The notes under the pieces are model-generated. The model saw only the letters and a program-made list of their open reading frames with translations, had not been told where the DNA came from and made no database searches. This document shows, one piece after another, positions 24,431 to 36,178 of a DNA stretch of 64,000 bases. Origin of the DNA: Undaria pinnatifida (Eukaryota; Sar; Phaeophyceae; Laminariales; Alariaceae); contig JABAKD010000010.1 of NCBI GenBank assembly GCA_012845835.1, positions 16,751,204 through 16,815,203 of the forward strand. The letters are read 5' to 3'. The position numbers were made by a program, and so were the translations under genes. The first letter of the stretch is position 1; each line of letters begins with the position of its first letter.

Positions 24431-25007
24431 TGCTCGGGAGATGGTTAGAACCACCGAGTTATCCAGTCGAAAACAGAACAAAATCAGACCTTATAACACG
24501 GAAAGTTTGTGTACCTCATGTACCCGTCGATAACCTAAGCTATATTTGAGGTTTTCCGAAGCAAAAATCCGGACCTAAAAATGACGGTGTACATCTGGGG
24601 TGCACTGTTTTGAAAATGCCGGGGGGGGGTTCCGTGTAACACGCGTAATATACTCGTGGAAAAGAGAGAGAGATGGCACTCGGAGCGCGACGCACTCGGA
24701 GTGCGGTTTTACTCTACAGTATTCTTGCTCCAGCACGATCCTAATACAGTTTGGGTCATTCCAACGCTGCATCAGATCGGGTGTTCGTAACAGCAAAAAC
24801 GGGAAGCCTCATAATAATAACTCAAACACACGTGGGGTATTAAGCGTGTTGACGAGGCTCGTGGCACGTTGAGCCTTCACCCTCACAGAGGTTTTCCAAA
24901 TAGATCACAGCGCACCGTGAGAGGATTTCATAAAAGGTGCTCATACTACCGATATGATATAATGCACCACGCGTATAGCAAACCCCTACATCTATGCGCC
25001 CTAAAGC
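24431..25007. other. Stretch without recognised gene
   Basis: Mixed composition, with G9 at 24621-24630 and C-rich sequence at its right edge. I see no gene or defined repeat. Confidence 0.35.
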
Positions 25008-25385
25008 CCCCTCCCCCCCCCCCCCTCCCGCCCCCTTTTGATCAAAATCAGCCCCCCACGTCCTCCAAAACTCCGCCCTCCCCTCACCGGATATTCGACT
25101 TACAGGATTCACTTGATAAACTTATGCATTTCCTTCCACAGCTGTCAGATTTTGTCCCCCTCAGAAACGGCTTTTATAGTTTCCGCGCACAGACTGCCTA
25201 ACATCACCCTGTTGACCCTGATAGCTACACTGTATGTAGTTGCAAGGTGAGTCGCCGACCTATACCTTTGATGAGGACACACACCCAGTAATACGCGCGA
25301 TCGGAGTATCACACACAGCTTGCAAAGATGAGTTTCGACAAAATATTCGATCTCACACCTGGAGTGTATTTTCATTTTTATAAGG
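25008..25385 (-). repeat. Fragment of copia-2 LTR, inverted
   Basis: The inverse of this stretch follows the first third of the long LTRs at 53278-54501 and 61390-62459. It shares AATACACTCC, CTTTGCAAGCTGTGTGTGAT, TATAGCTACNCTGTAG-like words, GGGGGACAAAATCTGACAGC and TTTTGATCAAAA, ending in the homopolymer tract. It is one fossil LTR piece with no internal element attached. Confidence 0.8.
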
Positions 25386-25479
25386 ATGGGATTCTCGACG
25401 TGTAATAACGTCGTACGCGCATTCCGGCGATGACACCTAGAAAAAAAATAATGCAACATGACAAAGTTATCATTGCCAA

Positions 25480-26400
25480 TTGCGTAAGTCAGCATTATAA
25501 ATGCAAATCGGGCAGCATAGCGGTACTATTTTGATTTTTTCGGCACGAACAAACAAATTGGCAAAATGCTCTTACAGCAGAAGCAATACATATTTCGGCA
25601 TGATAGAGCCCACATATGGCATAAAACTGGTAAGAGGCACGGTTACTGCAGCATTTCGGATGATGTGAGCAGCATAGGGGGCCGTGCGTGAGACAAAACC
25701 GACGGAATTCATATAAACAGTATGACACTAGCATTCTGACAAAATTAAGGCAGCATAAAGCCTGTGTATGACAGAAGGCTGGCGAGATACATAACAGAGT
25801 TTTCTGAAAAATGGGAACGGAGCCTAAAATAATGAGAACGAACGTTTTTTTTAGAAAGCAAACAAATTATGTACAACTCAAAAAAAAAAAAATGACAGTC
25901 CTGTGGGGCTGTACAGCAGCCTTCGAATGAGCTGTCGCTGAGGCTGGAAGTCCTCGGCATCGCCTCGGTAGCCAGCATATAGAGAAATCACCATAGAGCC
26001 AGCGTATATCGCTTTTTGCGCCCACCCGAAGGCATGAGATGGAGCATGACCGTTCTGACGAGCTCCTCTCACAGGGCTGGCCAAGGGGTTTCGCAGGAGT
26101 ACTACAGCAGTATTTTGTCAAATTTGAACAGCGTAGATGCGATACAATGACCAAAATGTACGAAGTGTACGCTAAACAGCAGCATAGAGACAGATGGCAA
26201 CATAGAGCCCTGTATGCCTTAAGGCTGGAAGAGTTGTACACCGGACAACGGTAATTTGGCCATAGCAGTGCAGGGCCCGTGTATATCTTATAACTGGAGA
26301 GATGTACGTACGACACCAGTGTACAAAAATAACACGAAAGTTTGCACAAAAAAAAAAGTAGCAATTCCCTAAGACAAATTTAAGCAGCACAGAGTTACTC
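25480..26400. repeat. Degenerate repeat of CATAGAGCC/GGCTGG words
   Basis: Loosely repeated blocks with AGCCTGTGTATGACAGAAGG-like text occur near 25607, 25757, 25992, 26202 and 26270. GCAGCATA words occur throughout. Spacing is irregular (68-235). Frames over it are short, and no gene is recognised. Confidence 0.45.
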
Positions 26401-27560
26401 GTACGTGCTTGTTAACCAAGTAAGAAAAAGGCGAGCATAGAAGCTATTAATAAAGCAAACAAGGGAAATGCATCAAAACAAAAGAAGAAACAAACGAGGG
26501 ACAAAACAAAACGATTTCGGGATGGCGGTAGAAACGGGGTACTACTGGGAGTATCAGGACAAGACGCAACCTTACATACAGGCCTGAAACCCTGGGAGTC
26601 AGACTCGGTACAACACCATACCTAGTGGGGGGGTAGGTATGCTACATGACTATGAGGGTGTGCCACGCCCGTAAGTTACGTGTCAACCCATACGTGTGTA
26701 CGTACCACTGCTGTGCTGTGTACGAGGTACGCAAATTGTCTATGAGCCGCTGTCTCACAAAAGGTACGCAAGCAAAAATATGGCTAATACGTCGTACCCG
26801 ATGCCAATCACACGCCGTATAAATGCTGGCTTAAACACCACCAGCTAAATATGCGGGCAGAAAAAGAAAAAAAAAAACTCAAGAATTTCGAAACGTGGAC
26901 GGGATACCTCCCTGGCACCTTGTGTCTATCTCCTGTAAATGAGGACCTATACCTCAATCACTGGAGAACACAATAATAGAGAGCTCTCCTTTTGTTACGT
27001 GGTCCTTGTGGGGTCACAGGGATTGGGTCGTTTTTGTACATACAAGTGTGTTTTGGGGATGGTATAGCGCTTTTGGGGTGACGGACGTACTACAGCAGGA
27101 GTACGGTGACACGAAAGCGTCCAGGAGACATCCCGTACCGGAGGACTTGTATGTATTGATGATGTACTACACGCTTGGTGCGAAGCAAAGGAAACAAAGG
27201 AGATCGTTTGCAGCACAGTACCGGTGTTATACCTACCTACGAGGGGGAGAAAGTACGAGAGGGAGAAGAAACGGCTGTCTAAAGCATTCAACTGCTTGTA
27301 CTCGAGTCTATACTATATGACCTATCTATGTGCTGTCAGGCGCAGCTCGTATGTAGTTGACACACGGAGGTTCGATATAAGAAGGGAGGCAAAAGAAAGG
27401 ACAAAGAACGAAAAACAAAACAAAAAATGACCCCTATCTATCCTGTCTCTCGCCATATATGTGGTGGCTCACATAATAATGAGGTAAATAGAAACCGAGA
27501 AGAGGCGGGGCTGCCGTTCCAAGCTTGAAGCTCACACGTCGTCGATTCAAGGACGCCAAA
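26401..27560. other. Stretch without recognised gene
   Basis: AT-richer unique-looking sequence. The 104-codon plus frame at 27006-27320 has no recognisable motif and unremarkable composition, so I do not call it. Confidence 0.35.
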
Positions 27561-28056
27561 TGTGGAAGATTCGTGGTGCCGGAAGGTGAGAAGGAAGGGA
27601 CGCAGGGATATTAGCTTCGCATGGAGACAGCACCGGTTCTTCTTTGTAGATTTCTTATTATTGACATTGAGCTATGAGAAGCTCGAGGACGCAGGAAAAG
27701 AGAAGGAGGAGTGAGAGCACGGGGGTGGGGTGAAGCTCACAGAGTTCGCTTCACCCCAGCATTGCTGCTGTGCTCTCTTGTGGACCTTTACCTATGGAAC
27801 GTACAAGGAACGTTGTCCTAGGTGTTCTATTTTCCCATGAGCGCTTAACGCGCTTACTTTTACCTATCTTGTCCAGAGGAGGAACGTTCCATCACCGAGA
27901 ACGCTCTTGTGGTACAAGCTAGCTAGATTCTACGGGTTATTCGCTCCACCCAGAATATTCCGTTCAAGAGAATCTCCTTGTGGCCAATATATTATACCAT
28001 AACTCTGCGGGCTATCTTACCGAATCAATTGCCAGCTGTACTAACACTCTACTGCA
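27561..28056 (-). repeat. LTR-like direct repeat, right copy (496 bp)
   Basis: Partner of 13493-13990. It begins TGTGGAAG and ends ACTGCA, i.e. TG...CA on both readings. Immediately inside it lies GACGCCAAA; read on the minus strand this is TTTGGCGTCC, which resembles a Ty3/gypsy-type primer-binding site just after an LTR. TACG follows at 28057-28060. Confidence 0.55.
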
Positions 28057-28211
28057 TACGGTCATTCCCACTTCAAGTACGTACACAACGAAAAAATAGC
28101 GGAGCGCAAAGCAAAACATGATATGTTGCATTTATTTGTAAAAAAACGTGCGTCTGCACTGCTCTCAGCCTCGCGCTGTGTGTTGCTGGGTAAACAGCGC
28201 TGCTGTCTGGA

Positions 28212-29459
28212 GTGCTGTCTGGATCCATCTCTACCTTCGCCAGGCGCGACTACGACTACCTACGTATTGAATATGAATATCATAATAATACAATAACAGT
28301 GGGGCGCTCCCAACAGTGCCAGCATGTGCCAGCCCAACATGCCGGCACTAGGTACCGGCACAATTGTAGAAATGTTGTTACTATACAAGAGTTACTACGT
28401 ATAGAGGGTTGGAGTCGTGCCAAGCAATTACACTGGCGCGGACACTGGTTGTGTTGGGAACAGTCCAGGAGGGGAGTTACTGCAATCCACGTAGCCCCTG
28501 AGGGCGACGTCATCACGGACTGCGACGCCCTGCGTACAACAGAAGATACAGAGGAAGAGAGAGAGGGTGGTCACGATGAGCACAGTCTCCGTGGAGGGAG
28601 AAGCCCTCTTGGCGACCCCCTTCGATAAGACAGCTTGGCTAGAACGCGTCTGCAGAAAGCGAGCGGATTGCGCGGAGTTCATATGCTGCGGGCACAACTT
28701 CAGCGACGGCTCAGGAGTAGACGAGGGCAAGACCAAGTCGTGGGTTGTAGAACCGAATACCGGGATAAAGCTGATAAAGCTGCGCCTCAGATATACTCCA
28801 CCTGTCCCCTCGTGCCCAAGTTGGACTCGCAAAAAAGTGTCGTTGCTCTGGGCAAGAAAGCGGCGTCGAAGAGAACGTCATCTAAACCATGCACCAACGT
28901 ACCCCTGACGTGCTTATTTTGCAACCCTGTAAAGTGGGTATGAAAGTACTCCATGTCCCACCACGTAGAAGGGAGGCATGCCACTTCGTTGGCTCTGAGC
29001 AAACCGATCCCAAGATTGTGAGCTTCAAATGCAGCTTTGACGTAAGCGAGGCAGAAAAGGCGGTGGTGGCGAAAAAGCTGCGAAAGGGCAAAGAAGGTAA
29101 GGCTGTCAGACCCCTCCTAGCACGCCGAAAGGGTTTACAGCAGAAGAGTAAGTAAGAGTGTCAGAGCCCCTGTAGTATACCGTAAGGTGTCACAGCAGAA
29201 GGGGGGGTTAGAGGAGTCAGACGAGTCACACTCAGACGAGTCAGAGGAGGAGGGGGACTCGGTTAATAAGGAAGACTCAGAAGAGGAGGGGACTCGGTTG
29301 AGGAGAAGGACTCCGAGAAGAGGGACGAGGAGGAAGAGGAGAAAGAGGAGGAGGAGGAGGAGGAGGAGGAGGAGGAGGAGGAGGGGGAGGAAGCGGAGAA
29401 GCAGGACATCAGCTGGAGAGGGCGTCCTCGCACGAAGAAGAGGCACTTTAGTCTTATGT
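28212..29459 (+). pseudogene. Relic gene: C2H2-like finger, acidic stretch, AT-hook-like end
   Basis: Pieces in the same orientation suggest one decayed DNA-binding protein. Around 28900-28985 the frame reads VPLTCLFCNPVKWV, a TGA stop, then KYSMSHHVEGRHA. This gives a C-x2-C...H-x(4-5)-H finger of BED/C2H2 appearance. Downstream comes a Lys/Arg-rich block (AEKAVVAKKLRKGKEG), then ESDESHSDESEEEGDSVN and, after a frame change, a Glu-rich run ending WRGRPRTKKRHFSLM and a stop at about 29457. RGRPR is an AT-hook-like core. Earlier frames (28212-28628) are open but unrecognised. The family is unknown; it may be the DNA-binding part of a transposon protein. Confidence 0.4.
29328..29392 (+). repeat. 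(GAG)n microsatellite
   Basis: An almost pure GAG/GGA run lies within the acidic part of the relic gene. It encodes Glu in one frame and Arg in another. Slippage here may explain the frame change. Confidence 0.9.
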
Positions 29460-29778
29460 AATTGAGGGGGTTGGTGAAGGGTATACGTACAACGGCAGAT
29501 ATATACGGGTGGTCAAGGGCTGTTGCATGTGGCGAAGATGATGTTTTTGGTCCGAAGATTCTTCACAAAGCCACCGCCGTAGGCTCATCGCGAGCCCCCC
29601 CGCCAATATTACCGCTTTTGCGCAAACTTGGACGGATGATACAATCTTTCGAAGTACATCATTGTTGTTGTGTCTCGCTGTATCGTTTACTATTTCTATT
29701 TCTTGCCCAAGCTTGTCGTTAGCTTGTCGCAAGAGCATTGGAAATCAAGCAAGAAGCAAGCGCTTGGGAAGCAAGCTC

Positions 29779-30028
29779 TGTTCGTTAGCTCCAAGCGAGG
29801 TAGGTTTCAAGTCATTGTATTACGTCTCCCGACCACAGGGTAGAGGCAAGTCGAGCAGATAACTCATGCGTGAGACCTCCGAGAAGAGTGAGCTCCCGAG
29901 CGAGAGCGCACAGCAGTCTACCATCAAGAACGCCAACCAGGTACTACTAGATACCCAATAAAAGCTCAGAAGCCCGAACCGGCACGAAACTGATACGTAA
30001 CTGTCATACTGAAAATCCCAAATCGACA
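29779..30028 (-). repeat. LTR of non-autonomous element, left
   Basis: Contains GGTAGAGGCAAGTCGAGC, GAGACCTCCGAGAAGAGTGA, GAACGCCAACCAGGTAC and GAAGCCCGAACCGGCACGAA, all shared with the right copy. Outline TG...CA. Confidence 0.85.
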
Positions 30029-31132
30029 CCCTCCCGGATTCTTCACAGGACAGTAACGAATCAACAATTGACTCAATTCCATGATAAAACAACAAAATAG
30101 CTAGAGGAAACTCATCCCCATGATCGAAAATCTCGTCCATACTTTCACTTACAACAATTGTAATCACAAGTAGAGATTACAACAGCCGCGCCATCAGAGA
30201 AAAATTAATGCGGCAGATAAAATGCCAGAGATCGCAAGGTCACCCGGACACAGGTCTTCCGTTGTCCCCTACCACCGCCATAGATACACAGATCATATCG
30301 GTAAAACAATGCCCTGGTATAGCATAAATTCTTGTCCACATGCACAAAATTTATCTGACGCGAAAATTAGCATACGCCCTCCCTGATACAAAGAGTATCT
30401 GACCATCCACAAGCCACCTCTTTTTTCATTGCGGAACAAATGCAAAACAACTTGCTTTTGAAGTAATCAAATTCTCAAAACATCTCATCGTTCGAATTAT
30501 GAAACAAGACTGCAACCGCCCATCAAGTTAGGAAAATCAACCTCGGTAATCCAATAACTAATTGTGACTTTGCATCCCCTCTCTCGTTTGAGACCAGTAT
30601 GTATTGTACTGTACGGTCACAAGGATGCCCCACCCCATCTCGTCAACACACGTAGGCAACCACAAATAAAAGATACCAGCAAGACCTATGAGCCATTGTA
30701 ACCAATGCTCGCCAAAAAGCGTAATTACCCGAAATATTGGTAATTTGCAAACCACCATAAAAAACGAAAATACTCTCCTTTGGCTTTTGTTTGCTATAGC
30801 TCCCAATAATCAAACAAAGAAACAATTGAAAGGCCGCCACTGCCGATACGAGCAGCTCAAGCCTTCCCAGCTACGCTAACTATTCGTCCACCGCAAAACA
30901 TTTCGTGTTTCACTCCTCCCTTGCGAACAAGCATTCACAAAATGATACTGTTGGTAAAACAAGCAATCAATCATAAATATGCCCACCTCTATTTTGCAAT
31001 CAATCAGAAGACTACCGCCAAAACAAAAGATACCAGCAGAATTCAATACAATCAGTGCCACCATCAATACCACACATCATCAGATAACACCTCCCAAGGT
31101 GCACCTACGTACCCTTTTCTCCAAATCGTTAT

Positions 31133-31386
31133 CGTATGTATATCAGCTCCACCAGTTTCCTTCTGGTTCTGTCTACACCAGAAAACACTTCGGGTTTTTC
31201 GGATTTGCAAAGACTGATTTTAACATGAAACACACACGTTCAAATTTACCAGGCGTTCTCGTATGTATATCAGCTCCATCAGTTCCCTTCTGGCCCTGTC
31301 GACACCAGAAAAACACTACCTGATACAAGTTTTTCGGATTTACAAAGAAAGACTGTTTGATTTGAACATAAAAAACACTTCGAAAC
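31133..31386. repeat. 127-bp tandem doublet inside non-autonomous LTR element
   Basis: CGTATGTATATCAGCTCCAC (31133) and CGTATGTATATCAGCTCCAT (31260) begin two diverged units, each continuing through GTTTTTCGGATTT-like text. Confidence 0.8.
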
Positions 31387-32436
31387 TACCTGGCGAAAAG
31401 GGCTACGTATACCATTCCAGAACGAATCTTAGATGATAAAATCGCCTACTCTTTACGGGTCTCCACTCTTCCCGCAAATAAATAAACGCCAAATTCGACC
31501 AAAAACAATATTTCGATCGAAAAAGGAATCCATTTAAAATAGATTCACCACTTTGATCAGACCTGTTTCCCCCCTGCGCCCCGCGATGTTGCCGAACCAC
31601 AAAGCTCCGGCTCGCGAAATAATGAACCGATCTGTTCCTTCCATAACCTATCATGGAGTGCGTGCGGCCATGCCGCTCGACTTGTTGCCCGATCGAATCC
31701 CTATATCGTTAATTGGTACTGCTGCTGCAGACAGCCCACTGTTACCAGCAGCAGGAAGCACAAGATAGCTGGCGGTCATGTGACTTCTCGCAGAAAATAC
31801 AGATAATCCATACCTGCTGCCTCCACAACCAACGTTCTGAAATGGAGAGCGCACGGCAAATATAAACGAGATACATGCCGCGCGACTTGAAATCCCCCGC
31901 TCGCAACACACACGGCGAGGGTACCTACGGCTGTACTTCCACCGTAGGGCTTTTAGCTGCTGCTGTAAACCCCCCTGTCCGCTGTATACGGTGGGGGTGT
32001 CCGAGGCTACACTTCGACCATGGACATAGGGTGCTGCTACTCCCTACCTACGGTTCTGCCCCACCGTAGGGCTTTAGCTACTACTGCTGTACGTGGTCTA
32101 CAGCAGCTGTGGCTGCTCCCTGAAAACGACGTCTCTAAACATCATCTCTGGGTCGGAAGACAACTCGCCTATCAAGCTGCCCTCCCTCTTCCGCTATCGA
32201 AGAATCCGACGATGGCGGTATAGCATCTCTCCCTGCCACACCAGCGGTGGCTCTCTCCTTCTCCCCACCGGACTCCTCCTTGCGCCTTGCTGCTCGTCTC
32301 CGCTGATCTCGAAAAAGGCTCCACAAACATGGCCCTTCCTTCTCCACCAAGCTTCGACGAAAGCATGGCTCTGTTCCAATACTGCTGATCCGTAGACTGC
32401 TCATGAGGCTAGACCGAATCGGTTCGTTCTCTAGAG

Positions 32437-32706
32437 TGTTCGTTAGCCCCACGCAGAGTAGGTTTCAAGTCGGTGTGTAACGTCTCCCAACCACAGGGTA
32501 GAGGCAAGTCGAGCGGAGAACTCATGCGTGAGACCTCCGAGAAGAGTGAGCTCCCGAGCGAGAGCGCACAGCCTGCAGCAGTCTACCATCGAGAACGCCA
32601 ACCAGGTACAACAAGATATCCAATAATATTAGTCCAGAAGCCCGAACCGGCACGAAACTGATACGTGAAAAATGATAACTGTCATACCGAAACTCCCAAA
32701 TCAACA
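32437..32706 (-). repeat. LTR of non-autonomous element, right
   Basis: Partner of 29779-30028 with a handful of substitutions and small indels by eye, which points to a fairly young insertion. Followed directly by the AGCTC duplication. Confidence 0.85.
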
Positions 32707-33140
32707 AGCTCTTCGTTCTGGTTTGAGGCAACTTGGGGAGGGAGGTGTTTCCAAGCATCATACTTCCAGACGCGTGGCCAGCCCATCATAGACTATTACT
32801 CCTATCAACATATCCCAATCTATCTGATGGTATCATATGTATTGTCTCAACCTATCTATTGGTATGTAGAACGTCTGTGTGTAGTAAGCACAAGCACGGA
32901 AGAATTTTGGCATTGCGACCAATTGAGAGGTGAAAAAAAGCAAAGAAATGCCCAGGAGAAAAAAAAAACGGCCCCGGGGGGATAGTGTGGTGTGCGGGTT
33001 AACTTTACGTGTTGACTGTTGTTGTGGTGTACCACCCAGGTTATGGAGCCTTTAAGGCTGCTGTAACTTCGGCATTTCCCTTATTCGGTTTGACCTTTCA
33101 CTATCTTGAACATTTTTTACGTGTCCCCCCACTTAGGTAC

Positions 33141-33431
33141 TACTCTTGATAGATCTCGAAAGAAGGTGTACACGTAGCTGGCGCGGGAAGGCGTGATGAT
33201 GACTCAAGACCGTGACACAGAACCCTTTCTTATATTATCCAGCCGTCGAGTGACAGCTCGTGTCGATTCATGCAAGGAAGCAATCGGCGAAATAAACCTC
33301 CCATTCCCCCCGCTGTGTGTCCCCTCACACCATATACATAAACCCCTTATCGATAATACGTGGAACTCCCCCATATAAAATGGATCCTAACCGCCGTGTT
33401 TAGCTAGCCGTGTTCATAAGGACAACCAACA
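33141..33431 (-). repeat. copia-1 3' LTR
   Basis: Direct repeat of 39281-39553. Shared text includes GGTGTACACGTAGCTGGCGC, CCAGCCGTCGAGTGACAGCT and GGATCCTAACCGCCGTGTT. This copy has a short extra duplication near its right end. Confidence 0.9.
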
Positions 33432-33710
33432 TCCCCCCTCCTTATTATACACGGCGAACATACTGATATCCCCCCCTGCTCTGTATGACAAGGCACGGCA
33501 TCGCAGGGTTGATATATCGCAATCTCATAATCAACGCAAATCAATCTCAAACCAAATTCGAAAACCAAAAACGCAATATGAAAACTCAACTCGTCCATTC
33601 AAAAATCGAAATTATCAAATCGTCAAATTCTCAAAACAAAATAACAACAACCTTGCACTGGAAACATTAAACACTCTTGAAAATAATGGCCAGGAAAATG
33701 GCATCATCCC

Positions 33711-33883
33711 CGAAATTAGCCACCGAAAACGGCCTTTTTCTTCGGATTTTTGGCTCAAATAAACTCCCTGATTATCCCCTACTCGAAATTAGCCACAGAA
33801 AACGGCCCTTTTCTTCGGATTTATGCCTCAAATAAACGCACTGATTATCCCCGACTCGAAATTAGCCACAGAAAACCGATCTA
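33711..33883. repeat. 73-bp tandem repeat within copia-1
   Basis: CGAAATTAGCCACAGAAAAC starts at 33711, 33784 and 33857. Two full units and one partial unit are present. Confidence 0.88.
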
Positions 33884-34047
33884 GTTGTGCTTCGCACACT
33901 GCACGACGAACCACACGGAGCGGCAGGACATCTGGCACTACTCAAAAACTCAATTTCGAATACCCAAATAATAGCTTTCGGAAAAACTGACGATTAAAAT
34001 CCGTACTCTGCAATCAAGATATAACTATCCTCAATCCGAAAAACGCA

Positions 34048-34443
34048 TCAAATGGTTATCAGAAAATCCCGGTGATAGCAAAAAGTCATGTAGTCGAGCG
34101 GCTTTGTCAAGACGTCTGCATGCTGATCATCTGACTCGACATGAGTAATGGCAAACTCCCCCTTAAAAATAAGCTCCCGCAAAAAATGGTGTCGTACGTC
34201 AATGTGCTTCGAGTTCAACGTGCACACTGGGTTTTGTGCCAGGTTCTTCGCCCCCTCGTGATCCTCGAAAACCGTCATGTACGACGTACCAAACCCCGGA
34301 AAAATGAAATTCCACACACACCGCAAGAACATTACCTCCTTAATCGTGTCTGCCAGTGCTACATACTCGGCCTCAGTGGTCGAGAGCGTGACGCCTTTCT
34401 GGGTTCTCGAAAACCAGCACACACATGCGCCCGCACACATCAT
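34048..34443 (-). pseudogene. copia-1 RNase H part
   Basis: The minus-strand translation carries GVTLSTTEAEYVALADTIKE, the copia RNase H signature, followed by EGAKNLAQNP, SKHIDVRHHFLRELI and the tail motif QHADVLTKPL. It removes RNA from the RNA/DNA hybrid during reverse transcription. It is the last domain before the 3' LTR, as expected for copia. Confidence 0.9.
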
Positions 34444-34549
34444 AGCACCACCTGAAACTGACCTCCTGTCGGCGGCTGTGCTGGCATAGTCAGCATCTGC
34501 ACACGCTACCAGCTCAAGCCCACTCCCCTTCTGAAACGTAATACCAAAT

Positions 34550-35431
34550 TCAATTGTAGAAAAGGCATACTCTAAAATACCAATTAATTGCTGTCCTCCA
34601 GTGTACTTCCCTAGGCTGATTCGCGTACCTTGCTACCGCTCTCACCGCGTTTGCAATATCCGGTCGTGTTTGGTTCGCAAGCCACATCAAACATCCTACC
34701 AACTCACGAGAAGGCCAATCACCCACAGGTTCATTCTTGTCGAACTCCTCGAGTTTCAGAACAATCGAAAGTGGGGTATTCCTCCCAGAACTAACGTCAA
34801 ACCTCGCCGCGGTGTTTTCAGCGAAAGATTGTTGCGAAATCGTCAAAGTGCCAGCATCCCAATCCCTCGAAAAACGACAACCAGCATACCACCGCAACTC
34901 GCCCAGATTGTTGATCGGAACAAGGCGGTTAAGGTATTCACAAAACTGGTCGCATCTAGCATTAAGCCCTACTGCAAGAATATCATCCACATGCACTACT
35001 GTTACTATGGAAACAAAGCCTGACTCGACCAATCGCAAGACACACGCATCAGCTAGGCTCTGCTCAAATCCAAGACTCTTCATGTGGGTGATAAGATGGT
35101 TATGCCACGATCTCGGCGCTTGTTTCAAGCCGTAGAGACTGCGATTTAACCTGAGTATTTTACCGGACATTTCACCACAACCAGTGGGAAGTTGCATATA
35201 AACATCCTCTTCCAGACTTGACTAAGCGAATGCTTGCTCGGCATCAAAACGACACAAATCCAAACCCAACTTACACGCAATAGCACCCAACAAACGAAAA
35301 CAAGACGTAGCAGGCGTCGGAGCAAAAGTATAAAAAACATCAACACCTTCACGCTGCTTAAAACTTCGCGCCACCAGCCTCGCCTTCGCTCGAACCACAT
35401 AACCATGCTCGTTGGGCTTCCAGGCAAACAC
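34550..35431 (-). pseudogene. copia-1 reverse transcriptase part
   Basis: Minus-strand segments show YGLKQAPRSWH, the catalytic box region VHVDDILAVGL and a later LVGCLMWLANQTRPDI, together with KARLVARSF and a LDLCRFDAEQAFA block upstream. These are the RVT_2 (copia) landmarks. The part lies between the proline/glycine-coding repeat block and RNase H. Confidence 0.9.
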
Positions 35432-35879
35432 CCATTTCGCCGAGATGACGTTCAGTCCGTCTGGTTGCTACATCTCCCCAGACGTTCCCGCGCTCGCCAG
35501 TCCACGGTACTCCTTTTCCATCGCCTGCCTCCAAACAGCCGAATACTCATCCGCACATGCTTCAGCATACGAGTTTGGCGTTGAAAACTCGCTCACCGGG
35601 CGTGTGGGAAGAGGAGGACTATCGTGCGGCGGGGCTTGGTGAAAAAGCACGCGACCTATGCCTTCTCTCGCTGCCATTAACGACAGCAGCCCATGCCTCG
35701 CAGCCTCTCTGTGCCGTGCAGTCTCGCCCCTAGTCCTGCCTAGCTGCACATCGTCACCATCCGGGCCCGCTGCAGCCTCTCGGTATCGCACTGTCTCCCC
35801 CCTGGTCCTGCCCCGCTGCACACCGTCATCCTATGGGCCCGAGTTGCAACTATCCAGCTCCTGGGCAGCACGCCTTGAA

Positions 35880-36130
35880 AGCTGTGGCTGCAGTGGCTGT
35901 TGCGGCGGTAACGGCGGTGACGGTGGCGGTGGCTGCGGCGGTGACGATGACGGTGGCTGTGACGGCGACGGTGACAGCGGTGACGGTGGCGGCGGCGGCA
36001 GCGGCGGTGGTGACGGCGGTTGCGGCGGCAACAGCGAGAACGGTGGCGGTGGCTCGAACCTAGCTCTGGGATCTCCCAGAGGCCCCGGCATATCCGGGGA
36101 TGGCGGTGGCGACGGTGGCGGTGGAGACCT
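35880..36130. repeat. GGCGGTGACGGT low-complexity block in copia-1
   Basis: A GGCGGTGACGGTGGCGGTGG-type repeat occupies the integrase-RT linker. It reads as Pro/Ser-rich on the element's strand and as Gly/Asp- or Ala/Val-rich on the other. Confidence 0.8.
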
Positions 36131-36178
36131 CTTCTTCTCCGGAGGCAGTACCCCCACAAACGATTTCCTCGGGTGTTT

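Larger units (their letters stand above)
29779..32706 (-). mobile_element. Non-autonomous LTR retroelement (2.9 kb, no coding part)
   Basis: Two direct repeats, 29779-30028 (250 bp) and 32437-32706 (270 bp), both start TGTTCGTTAGC and end in ACA. The word AGCTC flanks the element on both outer sides (29774-29778 and 32707-32711), a perfect 5-bp target duplication. Just inside the left repeat is CCCTCCCGG; read on the minus strand this is a purine-rich tract next to an LTR, suggesting minus orientation. The 2.4-kb interior has only short frames and no gag or pol similarity, so it resembles a TRIM/LARD-type fossil that depended on other elements. The ends look whole. Confidence 0.82.
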
